Below, piece after piece: positions 47,270 through 57,807 of a DNA stretch of 64,000 bases. Source of the DNA: Bosea sp. AS-1. GTDB lineage: Bacteria; Pseudomonadota; Alphaproteobacteria; Rhizobiales; Beijerinckiaceae. The DNA is taken from NCBI RefSeq assembly GCF_002220095.1, contig NZ_CP022372.1, forward strand, positions 124,001 to 188,000, written 5' to 3'. Positions within the stretch are counted from its first letter, which is position 1, and each line of letters opens with the position of its first letter. The translations under genes and the position numbers were made by a program. The notes below the pieces were generated by a model. That model was not told where the DNA came from. It did not search any database and saw nothing but the letters and a program-made list of their open reading frames with translations.

Positions 47270-47953
47270 TCATCGACGCGGCAGCCTCGCCTTGTCCTGC
47301 GGGGTCGTTTCCGGCGCCTTGAGGTAAAGCGGTCGCGGCGGGGCGGCATCCGGATCGGCGATCATACCGAGCCGCGCTACCCAGGCGATATCCGGCGCCT
47401 TGGCATTATCGACAACCACCGCGTCGAGACCGATCGCCCAGGCTTCGTTCGCCACCGCCAGCGCCGAGGAACCCACCAGGCTGACCGGCCCGGCACCGAT
47501 GGCGCGCGCCGCATCGCGATAACTGACCTGCCTCAGCGAAACGAGCGGCTTGCCTTCGGCGCTCAGCGCCTGGAACCAGACCTGGCCGTGCTTGGCGTCG
47601 AGCGCCGCGGCGATCACACGGCCGGATTCGCGGCCGATCAGCGGCGCGGCGCTCGACGCCACCGTCGTGACGCCGACGGCTGGGATGCCGGCTGCGAAGG
47701 CGATCGCGCGTGCGGCGCTGACGCCGACGCGCAGGCCGGTATAGCTACCCGGCCCGACGGTGACGGCGACGCGATCAAGCGAGGAGAACCCGCCCTCGAC
47801 CGCATCCATCACCCGCTCGATCAGCGGCATCAGCGCCTCGGCATGGCCGCGATCCATGGCGAGCTGTTCGCGGGCGAGGGGCTCGGCCTCGCCGGCTTCG
47901 AGCACACAGGCCGAGCAGGCACCGAGCGCGGTGTCGATCGCGAGAATGCGCAT
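47270..47953 (-). CDS. tsaB: tRNA threonylcarbamoyladenosine synthesis protein TsaB
   Basis: Partner of TsaD in making t6A37 on ANN-decoding tRNAs. The 227-residue protein starts ILAIDTALGACSACVL, with HAEALMPLIERVM and the TsaB core VTVGPGSYTGLRVGVSAARA. It is an inactive ASKHA-fold protein. It is upstream of rimI and downstream of nfuA. Confidence 0.94.
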   Translation of the reverse strand: MRILAIDTALGACSACVLEAGEAEPLAREQLAMDRGHAEALMPLIERVMDAVEGGFSSLDRVAVTVGPGSYTGLRVGVSAARAIAFAAGIPAVGVTTVASSAAPLIGRESGRVIAAALDAKHGQVWFQALSAEGKPLVSLRQVSYRDAARAIGAGPVSLVGSSALAVANEAWAIGLDAVVVDNAKAPDIAWVARLGMIADPDAAPPRPLYLKAPETTPQDKARLPRR

Positions 47954-47995
47954 CGGAGCAGGCTCAACCTTCCATTTCTTGCGGGAAACCGACGC

Positions 47996-48556
47996 CTAAA
48001 CCGCCTCGACGCCCTGCACTTCCGGCAGGAAGTGATGCAGCAGGTTCTGGATGCCGTGCTTCAGCGTCGCTGTCGAGGAGGGGCAGCCCGAGCAGGCGCC
48101 CTTCATGACGAGATAGACCGTACCATCGCGATAGCCACGGAAGGTGATGTCGCCACCGTCGCCGGCCACGGCCGGACGGATGCGGGTTTCCAGCAGGTCC
48201 TTGATCGTCTCGACGGTCTGGCTGTCCTCCGGTGCGAAGAACTCGCCCTCCTCGATCGCGTCCGTGGCCGAGCCCTCCGACAGGACCGGCGCGCCCGACA
48301 TGAAATGCTCCATGATCGCGCCGAGAATCGCGGGCTTGAGATGCGGCCATTCACCGTCCGACTTGGTGACGGTGATGAAATCGGAGCCGAGGAACACGCC
48401 GGAGACGCCGGAGACGCCGAACAGGCGCTGCGCCAGCGGCGAGCGCTCGGCCTCGGCGGGGTCGCGCATGTCGAGGGTGCCGCTGCCCATGACGATGCGT
48501 CCGGGGAGAAACTTCAAGGTCGCCGGATTCGGCGTCGCTTCGGTCTGAATAAACAT
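47996..48556 (-). CDS. nfuA: NfuA-type iron-sulfur cluster scaffold
   Basis: A 186-residue Fe-S carrier with an N-terminal Nfu_N domain (MFIQTEATPNPATLKFLPG) and a C-terminal NifU domain with the CxxC cluster site CSGC (about residues 154-157) in KGACSGCPSSTATL. This two-domain form is common in alphaproteobacteria and mitochondria. Its neighbour miaB is an Fe-S enzyme. Confidence 0.93.
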   Translation of the reverse strand: MFIQTEATPNPATLKFLPGRIVMGSGTLDMRDPAEAERSPLAQRLFGVSGVSGVFLGSDFITVTKSDGEWPHLKPAILGAIMEHFMSGAPVLSEGSATDAIEEGEFFAPEDSQTVETIKDLLETRIRPAVAGDGGDITFRGYRDGTVYLVMKGACSGCPSSTATLKHGIQNLLHHFLPEVQGVEAV

Positions 48557-48648
48557 GGATACCTCCAGTACCGGCGGTTCAAGGTCGCCGTTCCTGGCTT
48601 CGATATAGGCCGACGGATGGAATCATTCCAGCCGGAAGGAATGGCGGG

Positions 48649-49143
48649 TCACGCCAGCGCATCGATCTCCTCGTCCTCCAGATGGCCGGGGACGATGGCG
48701 ACGGGGATCGGGAAATTCGCGGAGGACTTGCCGGCGAGCGCGCTGACGAGCGGACCCGGCCCTTCGCGGCCGGTGCCGGCGGCCAGGACGAGAAGCGAGA
48801 TGTCCTCGTCCTCCTCGATCAGCTTCACCAGCTCGTCGGCCTTGTTGCCGGTGCGCACCACCTTCTCGGGCTCGAGGCCGGCGAGCGCGCGAATAACGGA
48901 CGCGGCCGCATCGAGACGCTTCTCGGCCTGCTCCTCCGCCTCCGCTCGCATCACCTCGCCGACGCCGAGCCAGTTTTCGTGCTCGGGCGGCGTGGCGACA
49001 CCGAGCAGCACGATGGCCGCGCCGACACGGGCGCAGCGACGCGCCGCAAAGCGCAGCGCCTTGGCGCACTCCTCGCTGTCATCGACCACCGCGAGAAATT
49101 TCGGGCGATGGCCCGTCTCGTAGGACCGCCGTCGTTTGACCAT
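48649..49143 (-). CDS. Universal stress protein family
   Basis: A 164-residue Usp-fold protein. The opening FLAVVDDSEECAKALRFAARR is the nucleotide-binding Usp start, and LLVLAAGTGREGPGPLVSAL replaces the usual GxxG(x9)G(S/T) loop, so ATP binding is possible but not certain. It lies between nfuA and trpS. The role is unknown. Confidence 0.85.
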   Translation of the reverse strand: MVKRRRSYETGHRPKFLAVVDDSEECAKALRFAARRCARVGAAIVLLGVATPPEHENWLGVGEVMRAEAEEQAEKRLDAAASVIRALAGLEPEKVVRTGNKADELVKLIEEDEDISLLVLAAGTGREGPGPLVSALAGKSSANFPIPVAIVPGHLEDEEIDALA

Positions 49144-49249
49144 GGATCAAGCCTGCCGCCGCTTCAGGAAGCGGCATGGTGGCCTGCGCCGGCAGCCCGG
49201 CGCAAGCCCCTCGCCCGAAACCGGGCCTTCCGCATTTCCGCTCCGCGCC

Positions 49250-50296
49250 TCAGCTGCGGACGAAACCGACGATATCCTTGACCTCGCGCATGATCGGCGC
49301 CGCGATGGTGTCGGCACGGGCCGCACCGGCGCCGAGAATGGCGTCGATATGCTTCGGATCGGCGAGCAGCCGGCGCATGTCCTCGGCGATGGGCGCGAGC
49401 TTCTCGACCGCAAGATCGACCAGCGCCGATTTGAAGCCGGAGAACTGGCCGCCGCCGAACTCCTTCAGCACAGCTGCCTTCGCCATCCCCGAGAGACCAG
49501 CGTAGATGCCGACGAGATTCTCAGCCTCGGGGCGACCTTCCAGCCCCTTCTCCTCCGAGGGAAGGGCCTCGGGATCGGTCTTGGCCTTGCGGATCTTCTG
49601 GGCGATGGCGTCGGCATCGTCGGTCAGGTTGATGCGCGAATAGTCGGAAGCGTCCGATTTCGACATCTTCTTGGTGCCGTCGCGCAGGCTCATGACACGC
49701 TGCGCCGGGCCCATGATCATCGGCTCGGGCAGCGGGAAGAAGCCGAGCTCGCCCGTCCCCAGGCCGAGCTCGGCGATCTGCGGCGCGAAGTCGTTGTTGA
49801 ACTTCTGGGCGATGTCGCGGGTGAGTTCCAGATGCTGTTTCTGGTCCTCGCCGACCGGCACATGCGTCGCCTTGTAGAGCAGGATGTCGGCGGCCATCAG
49901 ACTCGGATAGGCGTAGAGCCCGAGCGAAGCGTTCTCGCGGTCCTTGCCGGCCTTCTCCTTGAACTGGGTCATCCGGTTCATCCAGCCCAGCCGCGCGATG
50001 CAGTTGCAGATCCAGGCAAGCTCGGCATGGCCCGAGACCTGGCTCTGGTTGAAGATGATGCTCTTCTGCGGGTCGATGCCAGCCGCGATATAGGCAGCGG
50101 TCACCTCGCGGATGGCCCGCTTGAGGTCCGCAGGGTCCTGCCACATCGTGATCGCGTGCATATCGACGACGCAAAACACGCATTCATGCGTCTTCTGCAT
50201 CGCGACCCAGTTGGTCAGCGCGCCGAGATAGTTGCCGAGATGCAGCGTCGAGGTCGGCTGCATGCCTGAGAATACGCGCTGGTGAAAACCCGACAT
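49250..50296 (-). CDS. trpS: Tryptophanyl-tRNA synthetase
   Basis: Charges tRNA-Trp. The 348-residue class I synthetase has the HIGH-equivalent [12 protein letters not shown] near the N-terminus and the KMSKS motif [11 protein letters not shown] (about residue 205). The ATG at 50296 ([14 protein letters not shown]) is the family start; the long upstream open frame is non-coding. It lies 46 bases downstream of murJ. Confidence 0.96.
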   Translation of the reverse strand: MSGFHQRVFSGMQPTSTLHLGNYLGALTNWVAMQKTHECVFCVVDMHAITMWQDPADLKRAIREVTAAYIAAGIDPQKSIIFNQSQVSGHAELAWICNCIARLGWMNRMTQFKEKAGKDRENASLGLYAYPSLMAADILLYKATHVPVGEDQKQHLELTRDIAQKFNNDFAPQIAELGLGTGELGFFPLPEPMIMGPAQRVMSLRDGTKKMSKSDASDYSRINLTDDADAIAQKIRKAKTDPEALPSEEKGLEGRPEAENLVGIYAGLSGMAKAAVLKEFGGGQFSGFKSALVDLAVEKLAPIAEDMRRLLADPKHIDAILGAGAARADTIAAPIMREVKDIVGFVRS

Positions 50297-50342
50297 GGGG
50301 CACTCCGTCGTCACGATGGAGGGAGGAAGGGGCGCTTCTGGC

Positions 50343-51917
50343 TCAAGCCCGCCGCTTGCGCAAGGGGAGAGCGCCGAAGGCGCCCAGCATCGCGCCCACC
50401 GCAGCATAGACGACGAGCCCGCCGAGGCAGAGCAGCGCCAGCGCAGCGGCGCGATGCAACAGAGGCTGGTCGGCGGCGAGTGGCCCCGCCAATGCGCCGA
50501 GCAGCAGCGGCAGGGCGCCCAGCATGACCGCGCTCGCGGCAAGGCTGGCAGCGATAGGTCGCAGATTGCTCACGCTCGGGCGCCAGATGCCGTCCCGAAC
50601 CAGCATGCCCCCGAGCATGACGGCCTGCACGACGAAAGCGAGCGTCGCGGCGATGGCCGCGATCTGCGCGGCGTTGCCGCCACCGGCCAACCCGAAGCCG
50701 ACGAGCGCCGCCACCAGCAACGCCAGCCCCCCCGACAGCAAGGGCAGGCGTGGCAGGCGCCGCGCAAAATAGATCTGGCCAAAAACCTTTGCCGCGATGG
50801 CGAAAGGCAGGCCATAGCCAAAGGCCGCGAGCGCCGCGGCGGTGCGCACGCGATCCGCCGCCTCGAAGCGGCCATGCTCGAACAGCACCGAGACGATCGG
50901 ATCGGCAAGAGCAACGAGCGCGGTGCCAGCCGGCAGAGCGAGCGCCAGGCCCAGCGCCAGCGACTGCCCCAACATCGCATCCGGGCCGTCATGGCCGGCG
51001 ACGCTCGCCATGTCGGAGAGCACGACGGTGCCCATCGCCACGCCGACGAAGCCGAGCGGGAGCTGGAAGACGCGATCGGCGTAATAGAGCGCCGAAACGG
51101 CGCCGGGCTCCATCGAGGCGATCTGCGTCGCGACCAGCAGGACAAGCTGCGCCGCCGAGGCGGCGAGCAGGGTCGCGCCGCCGGTACGCAGCAGGCGGGT
51201 CATGTCGGATGACCAGCGCAGGCTCGGACGCGGCAGGCCGAGACCGCGGAGCGCCAGCAGGATCATCGCAAGATGCGCAAGGCCGGTGAGGCTGACGCCG
51301 ATCGCGAGCCACTGTGCCGCAATCTCGGGCACCGTGCCGTAAATATGCAGCACCAGCAGCAGGACGAGCAGGATGGCGTTCATCAGGGCCGGCGCCAAAG
51401 CCGCGACGGCGAAGCGTCTTTCGGCATTGAGCAGCGCCGCGAGCAGCGCGGCCAGCGTCGTCAACAGCAGGAAAGGCAGCATCAATCGCGTATAGTACGC
51501 GGCAAAGTCCAGCGTCGCCGGCTCATCGGCAAAACCGCCGGCAAGACCGAGTACCAGCCAGGGCGCGAACAGTTCCCCCGCCACCACCAAAGCCAGAAGC
51601 AGGAAAGTCAGGTTGCCGGTCGCCTCGGCGGCGAAGCGGCGCGCCTCGACCTCGCCTCGTTCACGCGCAGTCGCGAGATAGAGCGGGACGAAGGGCGCAT
51701 TGAGACCGCCTTCGCCGAGCACCCGGCGAACGAGGTTGGGCAATCGCAGCGCCGCGAGATAGGCATCCGCAACGGGCCCGCCGCCCAGCAGACGCGCGAT
51801 CAGCACGTCGCGCGCGAAGCCGAGGAGGCGCGAGGCAATGGTCGCGGCGCCGACCACCGCCGAATCACGGGCAAGGCGGGAGGGCGGCTCCGATACCTGC
51901 TCCCCCGATTCGGCCAT
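50343..51917 (-). CDS. murJ: Lipid II flippase MurJ
   Basis: Moves lipid II across the inner membrane in peptidoglycan synthesis. The 524-residue protein has about 14 membrane segments of the MVF superfamily and conserved [40 protein letters not shown] and [19 protein letters not shown]. Its ATG overlaps the hslU stop by one base (ATGA), so it is coupled to hslUV. Confidence 0.94.
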   Translation of the reverse strand: MAESGEQVSEPPSRLARDSAVVGAATIASRLLGFARDVLIARLLGGGPVADAYLAALRLPNLVRRVLGEGGLNAPFVPLYLATARERGEVEARRFAAEATGNLTFLLLALVVAGELFAPWLVLGLAGGFADEPATLDFAAYYTRLMLPFLLLTTLAALLAALLNAERRFAVAALAPALMNAILLVLLLVLHIYGTVPEIAAQWLAIGVSLTGLAHLAMILLALRGLGLPRPSLRWSSDMTRLLRTGGATLLAASAAQLVLLVATQIASMEPGAVSALYYADRVFQLPLGFVGVAMGTVVLSDMASVAGHDGPDAMLGQSLALGLALALPAGTALVALADPIVSVLFEHGRFEAADRVRTAAALAAFGYGLPFAIAAKVFGQIYFARRLPRLPLLSGGLALLVAALVGFGLAGGGNAAQIAAIAATLAFVVQAVMLGGMLVRDGIWRPSVSNLRPIAASLAASAVMLGALPLLLGALAGPLAADQPLLHRAAALALLCLGGLVVYAAVGAMLGAFGALPLRKRRA

Positions 51918-53227
51918 CAGAGGATGAACCGGCTCAGATCGGCGTTCTTGGCAAGGTCCCCGATGCGCGCCTCGACATAGGCCGCGTCGATCGTCACTGT
52001 CTCGCCGGAGCGGTCCGGCGCGGTGAAGGAGATCTCGTCGAGAATGCGCTCGATCACCGTCTGGAGCCGGCGCGCACCGATATTCTCGACGGTGGAGTTC
52101 ACCTCGACGGCGATGCGGGCGATGGCATCGATCGCATCTGGCTTGAACGCGATCGCGACCTCCTCGGTCGCCATCAAGGCTACCGATTGCTTGATCAGGC
52201 TCGCTTCCGTCTCGGTCAGAATGCGCTTGAAATCCTCGACATCGAGCGGGTTGAGCTCGACGCGGATCGGCAGACGACCCTGCAGCTCGGGCAAAAGATC
52301 GGAGGGGCGCGAGACGTGGAAGGCGCCCGAGGCGATGAACAGGATATGGTCGCTCTTCACCGCACCGTGCTTGGTCGCAACGGTCGTGCCCTCGATCAGC
52401 GGCAGCAAATCGCGCTGCACGCCTTCGCGCGAGACATCGGCGCCGCCCTTGCCCTCGCGGGCGCAGATCTTGTCGATCTCGTCGAGGAAGACGATGCCGT
52501 TCTCCTCGACCTCGCGGATCGCCGCCTGGACGATGGCTTCCTGGTCGATCAGCTTGTCGCTTTCCTCAGCCAGAAGCGGCGCATGCGCATCCTTGACCAG
52601 CATGCGCTTGGGCTTGCCCTTCTGGCCGAAAGCCTTGCCGAACATGTCGGACAGGTTGATCGCGCCGATCGACGCGCCCGGCATGCCCGGCACCTCGAAC
52701 ATCGGTGCGGCCGCTCCGGCACCAGCCGCCACCTCGACCTCGATTTCCTTGTCGTCGAGCTCGTTGTTGCGCAGCTTGCGGCGGAAGGACTCACGCGTCG
52801 CCTGACTGGAATTCGCTCCGACGAGGGCATCGAGCACACGCTCCTCGGCCGCGAGCTGGGCCTTGGCCTCGACGTCCTTGCGCCGGCTCTCGCGCACCAG
52901 CGCGATCGCGATCTCGAGCAGGTCGCGCACGATCGATTCGACGTCGCGGCCGACATAACCGACCTCGGTGAACTTGGTGGCCTCGACCTTGAGGAAGGGC
53001 GCATTCGCCAGCTTGGCGAGGCGCCGCGCGATCTCGGTCTTGCCGCAGCCGGTCGGCCCGATCATCAGGATGTTCTTGGGCGAGACCTCCTCACGCAGCG
53101 GGCCTTCGAGCTGCTGGCGGCGCCAGCGGTTGCGCAGCGCGATGGCGACGGCGCGCTTGGCGTCCTTCTGGCCAACGATGAAACGGTCGAGCTCGGAAAC
53201 GATCTCGCGGGGGGAAAAGCTGGTCAT
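51917..53227 (-). CDS. hslU: ATP-dependent protease ATPase subunit HslU
   Basis: AAA+ unfoldase of the HslUV (ClpYQ) protease. The 436-residue protein has [20 protein letters not shown], Walker [10 protein letters not shown] (about residue 57), the intermediate I-domain, Walker [13 protein letters not shown] and the C-terminal SRFIL tail that inserts into HslV. It lies 43 bases downstream of hslV. Confidence 0.97.
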   Translation of the reverse strand: MTSFSPREIVSELDRFIVGQKDAKRAVAIALRNRWRRQQLEGPLREEVSPKNILMIGPTGCGKTEIARRLAKLANAPFLKVEATKFTEVGYVGRDVESIVRDLLEIAIALVRESRRKDVEAKAQLAAEERVLDALVGANSSQATRESFRRKLRNNELDDKEIEVEVAAGAGAAAPMFEVPGMPGASIGAINLSDMFGKAFGQKGKPKRMLVKDAHAPLLAEESDKLIDQEAIVQAAIREVEENGIVFLDEIDKICAREGKGGADVSREGVQRDLLPLIEGTTVATKHGAVKSDHILFIASGAFHVSRPSDLLPELQGRLPIRVELNPLDVEDFKRILTETEASLIKQSVALMATEEVAIAFKPDAIDAIARIAVEVNSTVENIGARRLQTVIERILDEISFTAPDRSGETVTIDAAYVEARIGDLAKNADLSRFIL

Positions 53228-53270
53228 TGCAGAGGATGCATCCAGGTGAAGTGAGCAGCGGCGAGGGCGG

Positions 53271-53840
53271 TCACGCCGCCTCGAGCGTCTCGATGACGAG
53301 GCTGTGATTGGTATAGACGCAGATGTCGCCGGCGATCTTCATCGCCTTGCGCACGATCGCCTCGGCATCGGGCTCGACATCGATCAGGGCACGCGCCGCC
53401 GAAAGCGCGTAGTTGCCGCCGGAGCCGATCGCCATCACCGCGCCATGCTCGCTGGCCTCCGGCTCCAGCACGTCGCCCGTGCCCGAGATCAGCAGGGAGA
53501 CCTCCTTGTCGGCGACGAGCAGCATCGCCTCGAGCCGGCGCAGATAGCGGTCGGTGCGCCAGTCCTTGGCGAGCTCGACGCAGGCCCGTAGCAGCTGCGT
53601 CGGATACTGCTCCAGCTTGCTCTCCAGCCGCTCGAACAGGGTGAAGGCATCGGCGGTGGCGCCGGCGAAGCCTGCGATCACCTGTCCCTTGGCGAGACGG
53701 CGCACCTTCCTGGCGTTGCCCTTCATGATCGTCTGGCCGAGCGAGACCTGGCCGTCGCCGCCGATGACGACGCGGCCGCCCTTGCGCACCATCAGGATGG
53801 TGGTGGCGTGCATGACAGGGGCATTGCTGGATTCGGACAT
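53271..53840 (-). CDS. hslV: ATP-dependent protease peptidase subunit HslV
   Basis: Threonine peptidase of the HslUV complex. The 189-residue precursor has the mature N-terminus after [13 protein letters not shown], with catalytic Thr at about residue 13, and [25 protein letters not shown] and [14 protein letters not shown]. The ATG at 53840 (MSESSNAPV) is chosen; the longer open frame is not family-like. It is first of the hslV-hslU-murJ-trpS unit, probably heat inducible. Confidence 0.96.
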   Translation of the reverse strand: MSESSNAPVMHATTILMVRKGGRVVIGGDGQVSLGQTIMKGNARKVRRLAKGQVIAGFAGATADAFTLFERLESKLEQYPTQLLRACVELAKDWRTDRYLRRLEAMLLVADKEVSLLISGTGDVLEPEASEHGAVMAIGSGGNYALSAARALIDVEPDAEAIVRKAMKIAGDICVYTNHSLVIETLEAA

Positions 53841-54217
53841 GGGAAACGGAAACCGGGATCTCGACTGCGGAAGACCCAACATGTTCAGGCAAGGCCCCGC
53901 GATCAAGGGGGAGGTAGCGTTACTCCGTGTTGGACCGGCATTGGCTCGGCCGCGAGCGTGACGCGATGATCCCCAGCGGCAGGTTGCCGGATGGCAGAGG
54001 GATCGACCGATACAAGTGCAGATACGACGCGCCCTTGTCTCTGCACACGACATGGACGAGATGACGTTGAGTCATATTCAATCGACTTCGATCGACAACG
54101 CTCGAATTCTACGTCAGCGCAGCGTGCGCCTCTTAAGCAGATTTTTATGATCGCTGGCAAAAGGTCGTCTGGTTGAAACGGCTTTCTCGTTCAGGAAGCC
54201 GCCCCGGGACCATCATC
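53841..54217. promoter_or_regulatory. Divergent upstream region of hslV and the chemoreceptor
   Basis: No gene seen. Leftward, CTTG near 53919 followed after 18 bases by AACATGTT loosely fits an RpoH promoter for hslV; this is weak. On the chemoreceptor side ATGAC-N5-GTCAT (54061-54075) and a 10-bp-spaced direct repeat ATCGAC (54081, 54091) may be regulator sites. Confidence 0.3.
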
Positions 54218-56344
54218 ATGAAATCCATTCGCCTGAAGATCCTCGCCATGCTCGCCATCGTCGCGGGCGGCGCCATCATGTCTGCGATCATCAGTCTCTA
54301 TGGCCTGCACAGGGCCGACGACCTGAACACGCGCTCCGAGATCCAGGGGAATGTCGCGCTGCTGACCCAGCGGATCAACGGCCTCGTGACTGCCGTCGTG
54401 ATGGATTCGCGCGGCATCTACATGGCCAAGAATTCCCAGGAGGCGGAGCCTTTCGCCAAGGGCGTCGAAGACCGCTTTCCGGCCCTGCGTACATTCGTAG
54501 CCGATCTGCAGAAGATCGCGCCGACCGAGCAGCGCGACACCGTCGACCGGATCGCCAAGGCGGTCGAGGACTTCATCACCTTCCGGGGCGAAACCGTCCG
54601 CCTTGGCCGCAGCGTGTCGCCCGCGGCCGCGAACGCCCAAGGCAACAACGAGCAGAACCGCGCCAACCGCAAGGCGCTGAACGACCTGCTCATCGGCTTC
54701 AGCCAGGCCACCGAGAAAGCGGGCATCCTCGTCGGAGACGAGGCGACCGCCTTCACCCGCCAGGTCCAGTGGGTCCTGCCGCTCGTCCTGCTGGCAACCC
54801 TCGTCATTTCCGCCGGCGTCGCCCTGGTCTTCGCCCAGCGCTCGATCACCCGCCCGCTCCTCGACCTCAGCACCGTCATGGAAAAGCTGACCGCTGGCGA
54901 CACCAGGATCGACGTCCCGCATTCCGAGCGCCCCGACGAGATCGGAGCCATGGCACGAGCCGTCGCGGTGCTGCGCCAGAGCACGGAGCAGGTCGCGTTG
55001 CTGCAGGAACAGGAACGCGCCTCGGCAGCGGCGCGGCTGGCGCGGGCGCAGTCGATGGAGGCCGTGGTCTCGGACGTCGGCGAGGTGGTCGCGGCGGCTG
55101 CCGCCGGTGATTTCTCAGCCCGGCTGCAGATCGATGGTGCCGACGAGCAGATGCAGCGATTGGTCACGGGCCTCAACGAGATCAACGCGGTCGTCGATTC
55201 AGCGACGACTGAGTTCGCGCAGGCCTTGAAGGCGATCGCTGGCGGCGACCTGACAAATCGGGTCGAGACTGCCTATCGCGGCCGCTTCGCCGATCTGAAG
55301 GGGGCCATCAACGAGACCGTCGATCGCCTCTCCGACACGGTCGCCACCATCCAGACCACTTCGGCCGATGTCGGCCTCGCCGCCCGCGAGATCAACATGG
55401 GCGCCGAGGATCTCTCGAAGCGAACCGAGGAACAGGCTTCCTCGCTCGAGGAGACCGCGGCGACCACCGAGGAGCTCGCCGCCTCCGTCAAGGCCTCGGC
55501 CCAGGCCTCGAAGGATGCCGCGCGCATCGCCACCGATGCGATGGAGGCCGCCGAGAGCGGCGGCGCCATCGCCAGCCAGGCTGTCGAGGCCATGGCCCGC
55601 ATCGAAGCGGCCTCGCAGAAGATCTCCGACATCATCCGCGTCATCGACGACATCGCCTTTCAGACCAACCTGCTCGCTCTCAACGCCGCGGTGGAAGCGG
55701 CCCGCGCCGGCGAGGCCGGCAAGGGCTTTGCCGTCGTCGCCTCCGAGGTGCGCACGCTCGCCCAGCGCTCGGGCGAGGCGGCCAAGGACATCTCCGGGCT
55801 GATTTCCTCCTCGAACACCGAAGTCGGCGCAGGCGTGAAGCTCGTGCGCCAGGCCGGCGACCAGCTCGCGCGCATCCTCGAAGCCTCACAGAAGGTCGCC
55901 GCCACCATCGCCGATATCTCGGCGGCTTCGGGCGAACAGGCCAACGGCATCGATGAAATGAGCCAGGCGGTGGCGCATCTCGACGAGATGACGCAGCAGA
56001 ACGCGGCCCTGGCCGAACAGAGCGCAGCCTCCGCCAATGCGCTCTCCGGGCGCATCGGCCAGCTCAACGATCTCGTTGCGACCTTCCGGACCGGCCGCGA
56101 GGCTGTCGGGCAGACGGGCTATCCGCAGGTCCTCCCGTCCTCCCCCGCGCGGCCAACCAAGGCGTCGCGCCCTGCGATCCGCCCGGCTCCCGCGGCAGCG
56201 GCCACCACCCCCGCGGCGGGCGATTCCGAGCCGGAGCGCCTGCGCCAGCTGGCTGAAGCCGCCTTCGTCCAGTCCAGGGCGGCCCCCGCACCCCGCAAGG
56301 TCGCCAATGGCCGTGCTCAGGATACCGGGTGGGAGGAGTTCTAG
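54218..56344 (+). CDS. Methyl-accepting chemotaxis protein
   Basis: A transmembrane chemoreceptor of 708 residues. An N-terminal helix (about 8-28) and a second at about 183-205 bracket a helical periplasmic sensor region. A HAMP domain and a second HAMP-like unit follow (about 206-370), then the signalling coiled coil with the tip [20 protein letters not shown] (about 481). A Pro/Ala-rich linker leads to the C-terminal GWEEF, which resembles the CheR/CheB-tethering pentapeptide. The TTG opening at 54173 is less likely than the ATG at 54218. No other che genes are nearby. Confidence 0.92.
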   Translation: MKSIRLKILAMLAIVAGGAIMSAIISLYGLHRADDLNTRSEIQGNVALLTQRINGLVTAVVMDSRGIYMAKNSQEAEPFAKGVEDRFPALRTFVADLQKIAPTEQRDTVDRIAKAVEDFITFRGETVRLGRSVSPAAANAQGNNEQNRANRKALNDLLIGFSQATEKAGILVGDEATAFTRQVQWVLPLVLLATLVISAGVALVFAQRSITRPLLDLSTVMEKLTAGDTRIDVPHSERPDEIGAMARAVAVLRQSTEQVALLQEQERASAAARLARAQSMEAVVSDVGEVVAAAAAGDFSARLQIDGADEQMQRLVTGLNEINAVVDSATTEFAQALKAIAGGDLTNRVETAYRGRFADLKGAINETVDRLSDTVATIQTTSADVGLAAREINMGAEDLSKRTEEQASSLEETAATTEELAASVKASAQASKDAARIATDAMEAAESGGAIASQAVEAMARIEAASQKISDIIRVIDDIAFQTNLLALNAAVEAARAGEAGKGFAVVASEVRTLAQRSGEAAKDISGLISSSNTEVGAGVKLVRQAGDQLARILEASQKVAATIADISAASGEQANGIDEMSQAVAHLDEMTQQNAALAEQSAASANALSGRIGQLNDLVATFRTGREAVGQTGYPQVLPSSPARPTKASRPAIRPAPAAAATTPAAGDSEPERLRQLAEAAFVQSRAAPAPRKVANGRAQDTGWEEF

Positions 56345-56382
56345 AGGGGGCATCTTCGCTTCTCCTCTCCGCCACATATCCT

Positions 56383-56404
56383 AACGGCGCCGAAAGGCGC
56401 CGTT
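56383..56404 (+). terminator. Hairpin downstream of the chemoreceptor gene
   Basis: AACGGCGCC-GAAA-GGCGCCGTT is a perfect 9-bp stem with a GAAA tetraloop, 38 bases after the stop. There is no T-run. The rest of 56345-56653 shows no gene or other clear signal. Confidence 0.45.
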
Positions 56405-56653
56405 CGCGATTCCCAGGCTCGCCCGCCTCGATTCCGCGCAAAATCCCGATCTTCCACCTCTTGCAATGAGGCAGCCGGCCCCTATCTACGGAACAGCGCC
56501 GCCACAGTCGTGCCCAGCAGGCGCCACCATCGACAGACATCTTCGTGAGACTTCGACTTTGCGGACGCCGCAAGCGTGCGTGACCGTCGTCGCCCCCCTG
56601 TTCCGTCCCGAGGGCGGCCGCAGGGCTCTCTTCACTTCAGGGAGACCGGACCC

Positions 56654-57004
56654 ATGCAGATCAGCCAGGTTCTTCAGGCTCTCGGCCAGTTCGCTACCGG
56701 CATTGCGCCGCGCAGCCGCGCCATTCGCCCGCTCGAGATCGATCTCGACGGAGCCGATGCTCCTTCCCCCTTCGAGCAGGCCGCCATCGGCAGCTGGAAG
56801 ACGGAAGATGGCGCCATCCTCATCGACCTGACGCCGGACGGCCGCTTCCACAAGCAGAAGCCGGAGGTCGGCGCCCGGCACAGCGGTCGCTATGCCGTCG
56901 ACCGTTCGAAACTCTATTTCGAGGGCGAATCCGGCTGGGTCGCGCTCGGCAAACTCAAGCGCGGTACACTCAGTATCGGCGAGAAGCGCTTCCGCAAGGC
57001 ATGA
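56654..57004 (+). CDS. Small Atu4866-like protein
   Basis: A 116-residue protein with a beta-rich C-terminal part: IGSWKTEDGAILIDLTPDGR, HSGRYAVDRSKLYFEGESGW and GTLSIGEKRFRK. The spacing of G-x-W, PxGR, GRY and the final F-R matches the Atu4866 family of small lipocalin-like proteins of unknown function. The ATG at 56654 is used. The N-terminus is variable and without a clear signal peptide. Confidence 0.6.
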   Translation: MQISQVLQALGQFATGIAPRSRAIRPLEIDLDGADAPSPFEQAAIGSWKTEDGAILIDLTPDGRFHKQKPEVGARHSGRYAVDRSKLYFEGESGWVALGKLKRGTLSIGEKRFRKA

Positions 57005-57023
57005 GAGCGCATTGGACATGAAC

Positions 57024-57062
57024 AAGGGCCGCGCCTCCGCAAGAGGCGCGGCCCTTTTGTTT
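57024..57062 (+). terminator. Intrinsic terminator of the Atu4866-like gene
   Basis: A perfect 14-bp stem AAGGGCCGCGCCTC/GAGGCGCGGCCCTT (57024-57037, 57043-57056) with a five-base loop is followed by TTGTTTG. It may also serve the convergent NAD(P)-binding gene. Confidence 0.85.
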
Positions 57063-57083
57063 GCTCTGCGGTCTGCCAGGCCG

Positions 57084-57695
57084 TCAGTAGCCGACCGTGA
57101 AACGACGACGGCTATGAGCCGGCTTTTCCAGCTCGTCGATCAGCGCCACGGCATAGTCCTCAGCGGAAATCGTGCTCTTGCCCTTGTCGTCGACCAGGAG
57201 CTGGTCGTCACCGAGCCGGAACTTGCCCGTGCGCTCGCCCGGCTGAATCAGGGCCGAGGGCGAAAGGAAGGTCCAGTCGAGGGTCGGTTCCCGCTTCAGC
57301 AGATCGAGGAAGACGCCGCCCTTCTTCGCTTCGTCGAGATAGATGGTCGGGAATTCCGGGGTGTCGAAGAGCTTCACCCCCGGCGCGACTTCGAGGCTGC
57401 CCGCACCGCCGACGACGAGATAGCGCTTCACGCCGGATTGCTTCACCGTGGCGAGCAGGGCCTCCGGGTCGCTTGCGGTGAAATGCACGGCGCTGATCGC
57501 CGTGTCATGGCCGGCCAGCAGCTTGGCCAGTCCGTCCTTGTCGAAGATGTCGCCCTTCACCGCCGTGACGCCCGGCAAGGATGCCACCTTCTCCGGATTG
57601 CGGACGATGGCGGTAACGATGTGGCCGCGGGAGGCCAGTTCGGCCAGCAGGCGCGAACCGATGAATCCACTGGCGCCGATCAATGCGACTTTCAT
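57084..57695 (-). CDS. NAD(P)H-binding (atypical SDR/NmrA-like) protein
   Basis: A 203-residue Rossmann-fold protein with the cofactor motif IGASGFIGSRL at the start and HFTASDP and RYLVVGGAGSLEVAPG later. It matches the small flavin-reductase/NAD(P)-binding family often partnered with HxlR regulators and oxidative or electrophile stress. The catalytic role is unknown. The ATG at 57695 (MKVALIGASG) is the start. It is divergent from the HxlR gene. Confidence 0.85.
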   Translation of the reverse strand: MKVALIGASGFIGSRLLAELASRGHIVTAIVRNPEKVASLPGVTAVKGDIFDKDGLAKLLAGHDTAISAVHFTASDPEALLATVKQSGVKRYLVVGGAGSLEVAPGVKLFDTPEFPTIYLDEAKKGGVFLDLLKREPTLDWTFLSPSALIQPGERTGKFRLGDDQLLVDDKGKSTISAEDYAVALIDELEKPAHSRRRFTVGY

Positions 57696-57713
57696 GACAT
57701 GGGCTCCTGATTT

Positions 57714-57746
57714 AGGTATATTTTTGATACCTGCATTCCAATGGAA
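57714..57746. promoter_or_regulatory. Operator-like dyads between the NAD(P)-binding and HxlR genes
   Basis: AGGTAT-N7-ATACCT (57714-57719, 57727-57732) is a perfect inverted repeat with AT-rich centre, followed by TTCCA-A-TGGAA (57736-57746). The first is the kind of site bound by HxlR-type dimers that control divergent neighbours. Confidence 0.55.
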
Positions 57747-57807
57747 CCTATCTGACCATGTCGGACTGCCCCGTAAAGAAGGCACTTTCGGGCGACATGG
57801 TCACCTC

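Noticed and set aside
47222..49123. 633-codon open frame opposite tsaB, nfuA and usp
   Set aside because: Antisense shadow.
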